A stretch of 64,000 nt of DNA from Streptomyces sp. PKU-EA00015 (GTDB lineage Bacteria; Actinomycetota; Actinomycetes; Streptomycetales; Streptomycetaceae): the NCBI RefSeq assembly GCF_013387495.1, contig NZ_JABZEE010000034.1, positions 1 to 64,000 of the forward strand. The letters run 5' to 3'. Shown piece after piece: positions 53,636 through 61,407 of this stretch. Position 1 is the stretch's first letter, and each line of letters begins with the position of its first letter. The notes under the pieces were generated by a model that was given only the letters and a program-made list of their open reading frames with translations, was not told the DNA's origin and made no database searches. Made by a program: the position numbers and the translations under genes.

Positions 53636-54676
53636 TCAGAACTCCACGGAGACGAAGCCGTTCTCGTCGGCCGGTGCGGGTGCCAGTACGCGGTACCCGA
53701 ACTGTTCCTTCAGGCTGTCGAGGTCCCAGTTGGCCGCCCTCTCACGGTAGTTGAAGACGAGATCCTTCGTCGCCCCGCCGTGCTTGAGGATCCGGGCGAT
53801 GGCGATGTCGTCCGGGTGACCGTGGACCCTGCCGTTGGTGGAGATCAGATAGCGGCCGCAGTCGAGGAGGCCGAGCAGGTCGTTCGAGAGGTTCTTGGCG
53901 CTGCCGTGGTGGGCGACCTTCAGGGCGTCGATCCTCAGTCGCCCGCCCTCGGACTCGGCGCGCGGGCGGAGCGAGGCCGCCAGGCGCGGGTCGTCCGCGT
54001 CGCCGGTGAGGACGATCCGGGTGTCCTCGAACTCGAACAGCAGGCCGATGCTGGTCGGGTTGGTCGGGGAGCCGTCCCGCTTGAACGGCGTGGCGGCCAG
54101 TTCGTCGACGTCGATCACGCCGAAGCGTTCGACGCCCGGCACCGGTTCCCGCTCCAGGGGGTCGACTCCCGGGATCAGCCCGGCCTCCTGGCACTTCTTC
54201 TTCCATGGTGTGATCAGCGATTCCAGCAGACGGCGGTCCGGTGCCAGCACCTCCATCGATGAGCCGTCGTCGAACCAGGTCAGCGGATGTCCCACCTCGA
54301 CACTGCGGCCGTCGAAGGCCTTGTTCCAGGGGAGGCGCTGGGTGATGAGCGCGGTGGTGAGCAGTTCCCCGTCCACCGCGCCGAAGATCTCGCGGTCGTG
54401 GAGATGGTCGAAGCCGTTGAACCACACGTCGCCGAACTCCACCGGGCGCTCCAGGTCGTCCAGCAGCGCCAGCACACCGAGGATGTGGTCCTGGTCGACG
54501 TGGGTCACCACGAGCAGGTCGATCCGGCCGCCCAGGCCGGCGAGCAGTGGTTTGATCCGCTCGTAGGTGCCGCGCCGTCCGCCGTCGACGAGGATCCGCC
54601 GGATGAACTCGTCGTTGCCGTATTCGAGGAGCAGACAGTCTCCGTCCTCCGCCGGCAGCATCGTGAGCCGGATCAT
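53636..54676 (-). CDS. Metallo-beta-lactamase-fold hydrolase (ComEC/Rec2-type), third gene of the caspase operon
   Basis: 346 residues. MBL motifs: LLLEYGNDEFIRRILVDGGR, VVTHVDQDHILGVLALLDDL (HxxxDH, about 66-72), then LLFEFEDTRIVLTGDADDPR and LKVAHHGSAKNLSNDLLGLL (HHGS motif), as in ComEC-like nuclease/hydrolase domains; YLISTNGRVHGHPDDIAIAR completes the site. The first metal motif has Asp instead of His (THVDQDH versus THxHxDH), seen in some members. No membrane helices, so it is a free cytoplasmic enzyme. ATG 54676 overlaps the stop of the middle gene by one base (TGATG). Likely substrate nucleic acid or a nucleotide (inference). Confidence 0.88.
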   Translation of the reverse strand: MIRLTMLPAEDGDCLLLEYGNDEFIRRILVDGGRRGTYERIKPLLAGLGGRIDLLVVTHVDQDHILGVLALLDDLERPVEFGDVWFNGFDHLHDREIFGAVDGELLTTALITQRLPWNKAFDGRSVEVGHPLTWFDDGSSMEVLAPDRRLLESLITPWKKKCQEAGLIPGVDPLEREPVPGVERFGVIDVDELAATPFKRDGSPTNPTSIGLLFEFEDTRIVLTGDADDPRLAASLRPRAESEGGRLRIDALKVAHHGSAKNLSNDLLGLLDCGRYLISTNGRVHGHPDDIAIARILKHGGATKDLVFNYRERAANWDLDSLKEQFGYRVLAPAPADENGFVSVEF

Positions 54677-55962
54677 CACGCACTCCCTTGCCGCAAGTCG
54701 AGAATCAGGAACGGTTCGCGTATGTCGGCCAGCCAGGACAGCCGCCGTGCCTCGTCGAGGCGGCGTACGCACTCGGGGTCGTCGGGGAAGGCGGAGAGCC
54801 CGTCGATGAGCCAGGCGAGCCCGAGCGTGTAGAACGGGATGCCGCGATCGAAGGCCTCGATCAGCCCGTCCCGGGCCTGCTGGGTCTCCGGCGAGGCCCG
54901 GCGCAGCAGCCGCACCGCCCGCAGGATCGCCCCGTCGCTGAGCCAGGGGAAGCCCTCGGCCAAGCGCTCCAGCCACGGGTCCCAGTGCGTCTCGCCCGCC
55001 GAGTGGTCGGTACCGACGAGGACATAGGCCCCGGCTGCCGCCCCGAGCGGGTTCCGGAACTTGGAGTGGAGCATGCCCTCCACATCGGTGAAGAGCTGGG
55101 CCGCGGTGTCGAGGGCGCCCTGGGACATGTACGCGAGTCCCGCTCCGACCGCCGGATCGCGGACGGTTACGGCGACGGCGCTGCCCGTCGGGCTCTGCCG
55201 CAGATTGACCAGGACCTCGATCTCGCGGTTGCCCCAGGGCAGGGGAAGCGTGACCAGGCGTACGGATCCGGCGGCCTCCACGACCAGGAACTGCCGCTCG
55301 CCGACGGGCACATCAGGGGCCGCGACGGGGCCGTTCGGACCGAACCGGTAGAGCGGTGTGACCGCGTCCACGGACACGTCGGGCGCCGGCAGGACGCGTG
55401 GCTCGCCCCGCGCGATCCGCTGGGCGACCGGGGGCACCGACCCGCTCCCCGCGAGCGCCAGCATCGACGCGAAGGACCACGTCGTGGGCGCGGAATCGCC
55501 GATCCAGGTGGCGAGTGCGGTCAGGTCGACGGCCGTCTCGGGGACGAAGCCGTCCGGTTCGGCGAGGGGGGCGACCATGGACCGTGAGGCGATCGACTCG
55601 GCGAGAGGGATCCGGCCGGGGCTGTGGTAGACCCTGCTCGGCTCGATGTTGCCCATGAGGTACTGCCAGGAGTGGGTCTCGTACGGCGAGTCCGTCATGA
55701 CGAAGTCCACGGGAGTCTCCTCGCCCTCCACCGCCACGGCGTTCTCCGTGAGTACCAGCCCGGACGGCAGGGTCGCGGACACGAGGTAGCGCCCGGGTGT
55801 CACCGGGTACGACGTGGGCTTGGGTGAATCGCCGCAGGGGATCAGGATGTTGCGCCGGGTATCCCCCGTGAGGTCGGCCGAGTAGATGTCACCGACGATC
55901 ACCGCGTCGTTGGACTCCCCGGCGGAGGAGAGGAAGAGCCTGACGGCGAGTGCGGTGCTCAT
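54676..55962 (-). CDS. Uncharacterised protein of the caspase operon, 428 residues
   Basis: ATG overlaps the caspase stop (ATGA) and its own stop overlaps the MBL start, so all three are translationally coupled. The N-terminal 100 residues look like a beta-sandwich (ALAVRLFLSSAGESNDAVIV, YPVTPGRYLVSATLPSGLVL). The middle (about 110-310) mixes beta strands and loops (VDAVTPLYRFGPNGPVAAPD, RQFLVVEAAGSVRLVTLPLP), and the last 120 residues are helical with TPR-like spacing (HWDPWLERLAEGFPWLSDGA; LLRRASPETQQARDGLIEAF). No catalytic motif I recognise. It may be the sensor, scaffold or protease target of the system (inference). Confidence 0.75.
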   Translation of the reverse strand: MSTALAVRLFLSSAGESNDAVIVGDIYSADLTGDTRRNILIPCGDSPKPTSYPVTPGRYLVSATLPSGLVLTENAVAVEGEETPVDFVMTDSPYETHSWQYLMGNIEPSRVYHSPGRIPLAESIASRSMVAPLAEPDGFVPETAVDLTALATWIGDSAPTTWSFASMLALAGSGSVPPVAQRIARGEPRVLPAPDVSVDAVTPLYRFGPNGPVAAPDVPVGERQFLVVEAAGSVRLVTLPLPWGNREIEVLVNLRQSPTGSAVAVTVRDPAVGAGLAYMSQGALDTAAQLFTDVEGMLHSKFRNPLGAAAGAYVLVGTDHSAGETHWDPWLERLAEGFPWLSDGAILRAVRLLRRASPETQQARDGLIEAFDRGIPFYTLGLAWLIDGLSAFPDDPECVRRLDEARRLSWLADIREPFLILDLRQGSA

Positions 55963-57137
55963 GGTCTGGCCAATCCGATACGGAACAGCGGCGGGCGGGC
56001 GTCGAGTTCGTCCCTGCGCAGGTCCTCGGGGCCGAGGACGGCCTCGACCTGGTACCGCCCGAACGGCAGGAACAGGGCCCACTCGCTGAGATCGGGTTCG
56101 TCGCCGGGGACGGGCGGCGGGCGTCGCCGCTCCTGCTGCCCGCGGCGCCGGCAGGCGAACTCGGCGAGCGCGTTGTCCTCTTTGGGCCTGCAGCCGATGT
56201 ACACCGGGACGACCGGCTCGCCCCTCAGTTCGTGGAAGCCGAAGTCGAACGACTCGGGGCTGACCGGTACCGCGGCTCCCGCGAGGGCGCCCGCGAACGA
56301 AGGCTCTCTCATGAAGCGGCCGATCGCGCGCTTCAGTGTGTCGGTGGTCACCCGCCACACGCGGTCCTCGGTGTTCTCGCTGCCGGCGCCGTCGAAGCTG
56401 CGCAGCAGCGCGTCGGTGAACAGGCTGACGCTGCCTGTGCGCGCGAAGGACTCCTCGCCGTGCAGGGTCGCGTAGATGACGGCGTGCTCACGCGGCACGA
56501 ACCCTGCGGGTCGCAGGTTACCGGCGACCGGCACCCGTCCGAGGACGTCCCTGCCCACCAGCTTGTCGAGTCTGTCGGCGCCGGCCCGGCATGCGTCGAC
56601 GAAGAAGACCTGCTGGGCGGCCCGGCAGCTGTTGAGTCCCCTGTGCAGCGCCTCGAAGTGCAGGGCGCCGTTCAACGGGCTGTTCCGGTCGGCGAACATG
56701 TCCGCCGCGAGCAGAGACGTGTCGAACCCCAACGAGACACCGTGGCCGCAGAAGTAGAAGACCAGCCGGGCCTCGTCGTGGTCGCCCCGGTCCTTCCACT
56801 CCGTGACGGCGGCCACGATGTTGTCGATGGTCGCGGCTTCCACCCCATGCGCCGCCTGCGTCCTCGGGTGGACGAAGGGGGCGGGAGCCGCCTCGCTCAG
56901 CAGGAGGGCCAGACTCCCAAGCGGTCTGCCCTGGTCGTGGTAGCCGTCGATCATCCAGGTGGCGAACGCGCGCGCCGAGAGCGGTGGCGAGGACAACTGT
57001 CGCATCCCCACGGCGCCCGGGTGGTCCGTCGGGGACTTCCCCCCGTCGAGATGCGTGTACGCCCCGACCCCGACGACGAGCGCGTGCGTGGACGAGGGCC
57101 CCGCGTTCTCGTCCAGATGAACCGTGAAAGCAGCCAT
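55959..57137 (-). CDS. Caspase-like (clan CD, C14) cysteine protease
   Basis: 392 residues, ATG 57137 with a GGAGG upstream. The p20-type fold is visible: THALVVGVGAYTHLDGG (strand 1), catalytic His in ARLVFYFCGHGVSLGFDTSL (about residue 132) and catalytic Cys in AAQQVFFVDACRAGADRLDK (about 180); the FxGHG and DACR motifs are the family's diad. A C-terminal extension follows with the motif LPFGRYQVEAVLGPED, resembling the GRYLVSATLPSG of the next gene. Bacterial caspases often act as effectors in conflict or programmed-death systems, but no NLR-type sensor or STAND NTPase adjoins it. First gene of a three-gene operon. Confidence 0.87.
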   Translation of the reverse strand: MAAFTVHLDENAGPSSTHALVVGVGAYTHLDGGKSPTDHPGAVGMRQLSSPPLSARAFATWMIDGYHDQGRPLGSLALLLSEAAPAPFVHPRTQAAHGVEAATIDNIVAAVTEWKDRGDHDEARLVFYFCGHGVSLGFDTSLLAADMFADRNSPLNGALHFEALHRGLNSCRAAQQVFFVDACRAGADRLDKLVGRDVLGRVPVAGNLRPAGFVPREHAVIYATLHGEESFARTGSVSLFTDALLRSFDGAGSENTEDRVWRVTTDTLKRAIGRFMREPSFAGALAGAAVPVSPESFDFGFHELRGEPVVPVYIGCRPKEDNALAEFACRRRGQQERRRPPPVPGDEPDLSEWALFLPFGRYQVEAVLGPEDLRRDELDARPPLFRIGLARP

Positions 57138-57183
57138 GGAACCTCCGCGTGACGCACCGCAGGCCGACCGGAGGCTTTGCTCC

Positions 57184-57193
57184 TAGTATACTA
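57184..57193. promoter_or_regulatory. AT-rich palindrome upstream of the caspase operon
   Basis: TAGTATACTA is a perfect 10-bp palindrome 47 bp before the caspase start, in otherwise GC-rich DNA. Read leftward it includes TATACT, a possible -10 box; no convincing -35 is visible. Confidence 0.45.
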
Positions 57194-57266
57194 AGCAGTA
57201 CCCCATATGTCCCTCGGACGCCCATGAGGGGGAGACCGTCGTGGTGTGCCTGGACGGGGCGGGAAG

Positions 57267-58262
57267 TCAGCTCAAGGCCCGCGGCACCCCCATGTCGTCA
57301 GGCTCGAGGACAGGGAGTACGCGAGGCGCCTCACGCTCGGCCCCGGTTACGCGCTCGGCACGTTCCGGCGTGTGCACCGCCCAGTCCAGGATCTGCACCG
57401 CCGCCCCTGCCGCCTCCAGTCCTCGGCAGTCGGCGTGGTGCCTGCGGGCGATGCCGTGCAGGTCGAGGCGGGGACCGAATGCGGGGTGGGCGGCCAGCCG
57501 TCGTGCATAGGCCCACAGGTGCGGATGACCGGCGATACGGTGCACCGCGTCGGCGTCCAGGTGCCAGCGGTGCACGGTGTCGAGCTGGACCAGGGCCACC
57601 CACAACTGCACGTCGCCGATGGTGATTTCGTCGCCGAGCACGCAGTCCTGCGAGGCGAGCCGGGATTCCAGTGAGTCCAGCGTGCGGAGAAGGGATCCGA
57701 GGGCGGTGCGGCGCGCCGTTGCGTCGGCGCCGGCCTGTCCGGCCCGCTGTGCGGCCTCGTTGATGCCGTACGCGCACAGCCGTCCCACGGCGTCGATCTC
57801 CGCTTCCGCGCCGTGCGGGTACAGCGCGGGCCCGTCGGCGCCCGCGCCGCCGAAGTGCCGGGCCAGGTCGCGCAGGATGTGCGGGGTGTGCGTGCTGACG
57901 ATCCGTCCCGTCCAGTCGTCGCTCAGCACCGGCGCGACGGCGGCTCCGGGATACCGGTGCGAACTGGCCTCGTACAAAGGGCGCAGCGCGGAGTACCCGC
58001 CGTCGGGCCGGTCGGGCACGGCGGGCAGCAGTTCCACCGGGAGGACGTCGTCGAGGCCGAGCAGGCTGTGGGTGAGGGCGATCCTCAGACAGTGGGGACA
58101 GGACAGCGAGAGGTGGAGGCGGTAGCGGCGCACCGAGGCGTAGTAGCCACTGCTCGCGTCGCAGCCGATCCTGCCCCGGAACAACGGCAGGGACGGCGCG
58201 GAGGCCGGGCGTGCGGCAGTCATGTGTCGTACCGGGTCCGGGGTCGGCTCCAGACGCTCCAT
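57267..58262 (-). CDS. Glutathione S-transferase-like protein (ECM4/glutathionyl-hydroquinone reductase type)
   Basis: 331 residues, ATG 58262 with AGGGTAGGAA upstream; an internal ATG at 58223 is less favoured. N-terminal thioredoxin-like part: YRLHLSLSCPHCLRIALTHS, with CPHC in the place of the CPWA active site of the Xi class. The GST C-terminal helical domain follows (LLRTLDSLESRLASQDCVLG DEITIGDVQLWVALVQLDTV). Xi-class enzymes reduce glutathionyl-hydroquinones; actinobacteria use mycothiol, so the true thiol is uncertain. It lies between the caspase operon and the sulfur locus, same strand as ssuE, 154 bp away. Confidence 0.8.
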   Translation of the reverse strand: MERLEPTPDPVRHMTAARPASAPSLPLFRGRIGCDASSGYYASVRRYRLHLSLSCPHCLRIALTHSLLGLDDVLPVELLPAVPDRPDGGYSALRPLYEASSHRYPGAAVAPVLSDDWTGRIVSTHTPHILRDLARHFGGAGADGPALYPHGAEAEIDAVGRLCAYGINEAAQRAGQAGADATARRTALGSLLRTLDSLESRLASQDCVLGDEITIGDVQLWVALVQLDTVHRWHLDADAVHRIAGHPHLWAYARRLAAHPAFGPRLDLHGIARRHHADCRGLEAAGAAVQILDWAVHTPERAERVTGAEREAPRVLPVLEPDDMGVPRALS

Positions 58263-58416
58263 GTTTTCCTACCCTTTCACTGGGGATTCTGCCCTGGAGT
58301 GTTCGGGGGCTCTCACGGCCCCGTCAAGAGGGCCGCGTGGCTCGCGGCGGGTGCGGCATGACTGCTGTCGCCCCTGGGGGCGGGGGACGGGACGCATGTC
58401 CCTCGCCCGTCAGGTC

Positions 58417-58974
58417 TCAACCGGCGGCCGCCAGCAGGGCGGTACGGCTGCCGACGGCGTCGGAGAACTGGTCGACGACCTGTGCGAGCGCCTCGGCCGA
58501 TCCCGGCGCGACCGTCAGTGTGCCGTCGTCGCCCACCGCGATGTCCTTGTCCAGCGTGAACCAGCCCGGGACGATGTGCGCGGCGCCCATCGAGCTGAGC
58601 ACCGGGCGCAGCGCGTAGTCGATCGCCAGGACGTGTGCCGTGGTCCCGCCGGTCGCCAGCGGCAGGACCGTCTTGCCTGCCAGCCCGTACTGCGGCAGCA
58701 GGTCCAGCAGAGACTTCAACAGCCCCGAGTAGGCGGCCTTGTAGACGGGCGTGCCGATCACTATTCCGTCGGCGCGGGCGAACAGCGCGGCCGCCTCGAC
58801 GATCGCCGGGTGTGCGAAGTCGGCGCCGAGCAGTGCCTCGGCGGGGAGGGTGCGAACGTCGAGCGGGATCACCTCGTGCCCCTGGGCCGTGAGCCTGGTG
58901 TCCAGGTGGCGCAGGAGCCGGGCGGTACGAGAGGTGGCGGAGGGACTGCCGGAGACTGACAGGACGGTGGCCAT
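58417..58974 (-). CDS. ssuE: NAD(P)H-dependent FMN reductase (SsuE-like)
   Basis: 185 residues from ATG 58974. Flavodoxin-like: TVLSVSGSPSATSRTARLLR HLD, FARADGIVIGTPVYKAAYSG LLKSLLDLLPQYGLAGKTVL PLATGG. This is the NADPH-dependent FMN reductase that supplies FMNH2 to the sulfonate or sulfone monooxygenase. Its mRNA begins far upstream if the leader peptide at 59465-59542 is its promoter-proximal ORF: about 490 nt of leader region separate them. Divergent from the sfnB-like gene. Confidence 0.9.
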   Translation of the reverse strand: MATVLSVSGSPSATSRTARLLRHLDTRLTAQGHEVIPLDVRTLPAEALLGADFAHPAIVEAAALFARADGIVIGTPVYKAAYSGLLKSLLDLLPQYGLAGKTVLPLATGGTTAHVLAIDYALRPVLSSMGAAHIVPGWFTLDKDIAVGDDGTLTVAPGSAEALAQVVDQFSDAVGSRTALLAAAG

Positions 58975-59464
58975 GGCGGATCCTTCGTGGAGGAGAGCGG
59001 ACTGTGCGGGTGGGGCGCCCGTCCGGTGTGACGCGACGGGCTCCCCCGGAGAGTCAGGGGCGAGGAATGGGCTGGGCGGCCCTTCGTTCACGTGCCGCGG
59101 CCGGCAGGTGCTTCTCGAAGGGCAGCGGACCGATGGTTTCCGGGGCGGCCCTCGTATCGAACAGCGGTGTGCAGCCGGTGGCAGGTACAGGCTGCGGGCC
59201 TCGGGTTGGCGTGGCCCGGTGGGCCGTGGTGCAGCCGTGTGACGGCGCTTCAGGGTGATGGGGACGGTGCGGGAACGGGGGTGACGAGGCCGGATGTGCC
59301 GGGCTCCGGGCGAGGTGTTCCGGCGGCGGCGCGCGTCCCAGCCGGCGGAACCGTCCGTACGCGGCGGATTCAGCGCAGGTGCACGACGGTGCCGCGGACA
59401 GGGAACGCGGCCCGCGAGGGGGCGCCGAGGCAGAGCAGAGCCGCTCGGGCGGCCCGCCGCCGAG
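58975..59464 (-). other. Long leader region between a cysteine leader peptide and ssuE
   Basis: 490 bp with no supported gene. If ssuE is expressed from the leader peptide's promoter this is a long 5' untranslated region in which an attenuator could form. I see no convincing intrinsic terminator by eye. Confidence 0.5.
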
Positions 59465-59542
59465 TCAGGCGTGACACGCCGCGGACCACACCCGACCGAA
59501 GTCGATGTGGTCACGGGTGACCAGGCGCTGCTCGGCATTCAT
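59465..59542 (-). CDS. Short cysteine-type leader peptide upstream of ssuE
   Basis: 25-codon ORF from ATG 59542: MNAEQRLVTRDHIDFGRVWS then AACHA and stop. The core H-I-D-F-x-R-x-x-S-A-x-C matches the ssuA leader at 61165 (H-V-D-L-x-R-x-x-S-A-x-C) position for position. Short peptides with this ending are annotated as putative leader peptides ahead of sulfur genes in many actinobacteria, and cysteine-dependent attenuation by such ORFs is known in mycobacteria. Its ATG lies exactly 36 nt after the first base of a TTGACG box (59573-59578), which predicts a leaderless transcript. An ATG 9 bp upstream (59551) is in frame but does not fit that spacing. Confidence 0.78.
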   Translation of the reverse strand: MNAEQRLVTRDHIDFGRVWSAACHA

Positions 59543-59572
59543 GCGACCCATTGAGCAGTGCATCGGTCTCGG

Positions 59573-59578
59573 CGTCAA
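59573..59578 (-). promoter_or_regulatory. TTGACG promoter box for the ssuE leader
   Basis: On the minus strand TTGACG starts 36 nt before the leader ATG (59542). The same box and spacing precede sfnB and the ssuA leader. The -10 is weak in all three, suggesting activator help or a special sigma factor. Confidence 0.6.
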
Positions 59579-59708
59579 CTGCGGCCCGGATGCCGGACAC
59601 CGGCATGTGCGAGGGCGACACGGCCCCGTTCACGGCAGGGATCAGGACACCACGGTGGCCGGATCGGCCAGCCTTCCCTATCTTTCCTATCGAATTACTG
59701 GGAAAGCA

Positions 59709-59714
59709 TTGACG
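59709..59714 (+). promoter_or_regulatory. TTGACG promoter box for the sfnB-like gene
   Basis: TTGACG starts 36 nt before ATG 59745. Upstream lies an AT-richer stretch with CTTTCC...GGGAAAG inverted repeat (59688-59706) that could bind a regulator. Confidence 0.6.
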
Positions 59715-59744
59715 GTACCGAGGGTGACGCGCAGGATGATCCGC

Positions 59745-60950
59745 ATGTCCCCCACAGAGCAGCTACTCGCCGGTCCCGGCCGCGCGCACTGGCTGCGCGT
59801 GGCCCGCGAGACCGCGGACGACCTGGCCACGGACGCGGTGGCCCGGGACCAGGCGGGCAAGGTCCCCTTCGACGAGGTGTCCCGCCTGCGCGAGGCGGGA
59901 CTGCTGACGCTGCTGACGCCGGCCCGGTACGGGGGCGGTGGCGCGGACTGGGACACGGCCTGCGCCGTCGTCCGGGAGATCGCCGCGGCAGACGGCGCGA
60001 TCGCCCAACTCCTCGGCTCCCACTACTTCCTGTCATGGAGCACCCGGTTCTTCGGTGCGCCCGCTCGCGCCGAGCGCCTCGACCGGGAGTCAACGGCCGG
60101 ACAGTGGTGCTGGGGTGGCGGCTTCGCCCCTCAGGAGCCGCCTCTGACACTGACGGCGACCGCCGACGGCCATCTCCTCAACGGCCGCCTGAGCTACGTC
60201 TCCGGAGTCCTGGTCGCCGACCGGCTCGCCGTGCGGGCGGTGCGCTCCGACACCGGCGAACCGCTCGCCGTCACCGTCGACCCGGCCCGTCAGGGCGTGC
60301 TGACCGAACGCGACACCGACCCCTTCGGCCAGCGGCTGGCGGCCGGCGGCAGCGTGGAGTTCGACTCCGTACCGGTGGCCGCCGACGACGTCCTCGGTTC
60401 GCTGTCCGCGGACGACGACATCCTGTCGCCCTCGGCCGCTCTGGCGTCGCCGGCAGGGCGTCTCGTCTCGGTGCAGCTCTGTCTCGGCATGGCCGAGGGC
60501 GTCCTCGCCGAAGCCCGCGAGTACAGCAGGGCGGGCGCCTCGCCCCGGCAGCCGGCCTGGCCGGCCGGCTCCCTCGCGGATCCGCAGGTACTGGCCACCT
60601 ACGGGGAGCTCACGGTCGTCACCCGCGCCGCGGCAGCGCTCGCCGAGCAGGCGACGGCAGCTCTGCACACCGGGATGGCGCGCGGCGAGGACCTCGGCTA
60701 CGACGAGTACGCGGAGATCTCCGCTCTTGTGGCCGTGGCCGAGGCCGCGGCCTCCAGGGCCGTGCAGGAGTCCACCTCCCGCGCCCTGGACATCATGGGT
60801 GCCCGCTCCGCGTCCGCACGGCTGGGGTTCGACCGCTTCTGGCGCAACGCCCGCACCCACACCTTGCACCAGCCTGTCGCGCCTCGGCTCCGGGACGTCG
60901 GGGACTACTTCCTCAACGGCGCGTATCCCCCGTTCGTCCTCCCTGCCTGA
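59745..60950 (+). CDS. sfnB: Acyl-CoA-dehydrogenase-like flavin monooxygenase (SfnB/DszC-like)
   Basis: 401 residues. Acyl-CoA-dehydrogenase fold: LRVARETADDLATDAVARDQ, LREAGLLTLLTPARYGGGGA DWDTACAVVREIAAADGAIA QLLGSHYFLSW, and QESTSRALDIMGARSASARL GFDRFWRNARTHTLHQPVAP at the end. This subfamily contains SfnB and DszC, which oxidise sulfones or sulfur heterocycles with FMNH2, fitting the neighbouring SsuE reductase. I choose ATG 59745 because it is exactly 36 nt from the TTGACG box, as for both leader peptides, and so probably leaderless; ATG 59736 is an alternative. It stands alone on the plus strand between the leaders. Confidence 0.85.
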   Translation: MSPTEQLLAGPGRAHWLRVARETADDLATDAVARDQAGKVPFDEVSRLREAGLLTLLTPARYGGGGADWDTACAVVREIAAADGAIAQLLGSHYFLSWSTRFFGAPARAERLDRESTAGQWCWGGGFAPQEPPLTLTATADGHLLNGRLSYVSGVLVADRLAVRAVRSDTGEPLAVTVDPARQGVLTERDTDPFGQRLAAGGSVEFDSVPVAADDVLGSLSADDDILSPSAALASPAGRLVSVQLCLGMAEGVLAEAREYSRAGASPRQPAWPAGSLADPQVLATYGELTVVTRAAAALAEQATAALHTGMARGEDLGYDEYAEISALVAVAEAAASRAVQESTSRALDIMGARSASARLGFDRFWRNARTHTLHQPVAPRLRDVGDYFLNGAYPPFVLPA

Positions 60951-61128
60951 CCGCAACCGCCCCAAAAGGCGTTCCCTGGCCTGCCGTACCCCGCCGTTCG
61001 ACACGGCAGAACCTCGAATCACACGCCACGTAATGCCCCGTCATGACCGCGCGTCGGAGCGTTTGTGAACGCGACGCTTCACGCACATGTCAGGTAATTC
61101 AGTATGCGAGACGCAGCTGAACGAGACA

Positions 61129-61134
61129 TTGACG
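61129..61134 (+). promoter_or_regulatory. TTGACG promoter box for the ssuA leader
   Basis: TTGACG starts 36 nt before the leader ATG 61165, matching the two other sulfur promoters. With a 17-bp spacer the -10 would be AACTCT, and transcription would start at or next to the ATG. Confidence 0.6.
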
Positions 61135-61164
61135 TGGCCGGTTTCCGCTGCAACTCTCTTGGCT

Positions 61165-61248
61165 ATGAGCACGTTCGAGAACCTCGCCGCGCGGCTGCAC
61201 GTCGATCTGCGACGCCAGGCCAGCGCCATCTGTGCCGTCGGCCGCTAG
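61165..61248 (+). CDS. Short cysteine-type leader peptide upstream of ssuABC
   Basis: 27-codon ORF: MSTFENLAARLHVDLRRQAS then AICAVGR and TAG. The motif H-V-D-L-R-R-x-x-S-A-I-C is the classic ending of actinobacterial sulfur leader peptides; ribosome stalling at the Cys codon when cysteine is scarce would relieve attenuation of the ssu genes. The stop codon TAG is part of a CTAG that was duplicated by the MITE immediately downstream, so the peptide itself is intact but its distance to ssuA grew by 163 bp. Confidence 0.87.
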   Translation: MSTFENLAARLHVDLRRQASAICAVGR

Positions 61249-61407
61249 GGCCTCTCGTTTGGATCATGCCGGGCTCGCGGGCCCTGGCACGCACGCTCGC
61301 CGCGTTGTCGTCGGTCGCCATGGCTCCGCCATTGTCTCCCTCCTCCGCCTTGCGATCGCACGCACCAGACCCCGCTCACTGATCCGGCATGATCCAAACG
61401 AAAGACC
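61249..61407. mobile_element. MITE (159 bp) with 25-bp terminal inverted repeats and CTAG target duplication
   Basis: The left end reads GGCCTCTCGTTTGGATCATG CCGG and the right end, in reverse complement, GGTCTTTCGTTTGGATCATG CCGG; they differ at two positions. CTAG precedes (61245-61248) and follows (61408-61411), the target-site duplication. It is too short for a transposase, so it is a non-autonomous element moved by an IS with the same ends; CTAG-type targets and such TIRs are typical of IS5-superfamily elements (family assignment is inference). It interrupts the leader region of ssuABC. Confidence 0.85.

Noticed and set aside
58417..59538. N-terminal extension of SsuE
   Set aside because: The added residues are Pro/Arg/Ser-rich and non-flavodoxin; the GSPSATS motif needs to lie near the N-terminus, as given by ATG 58974.
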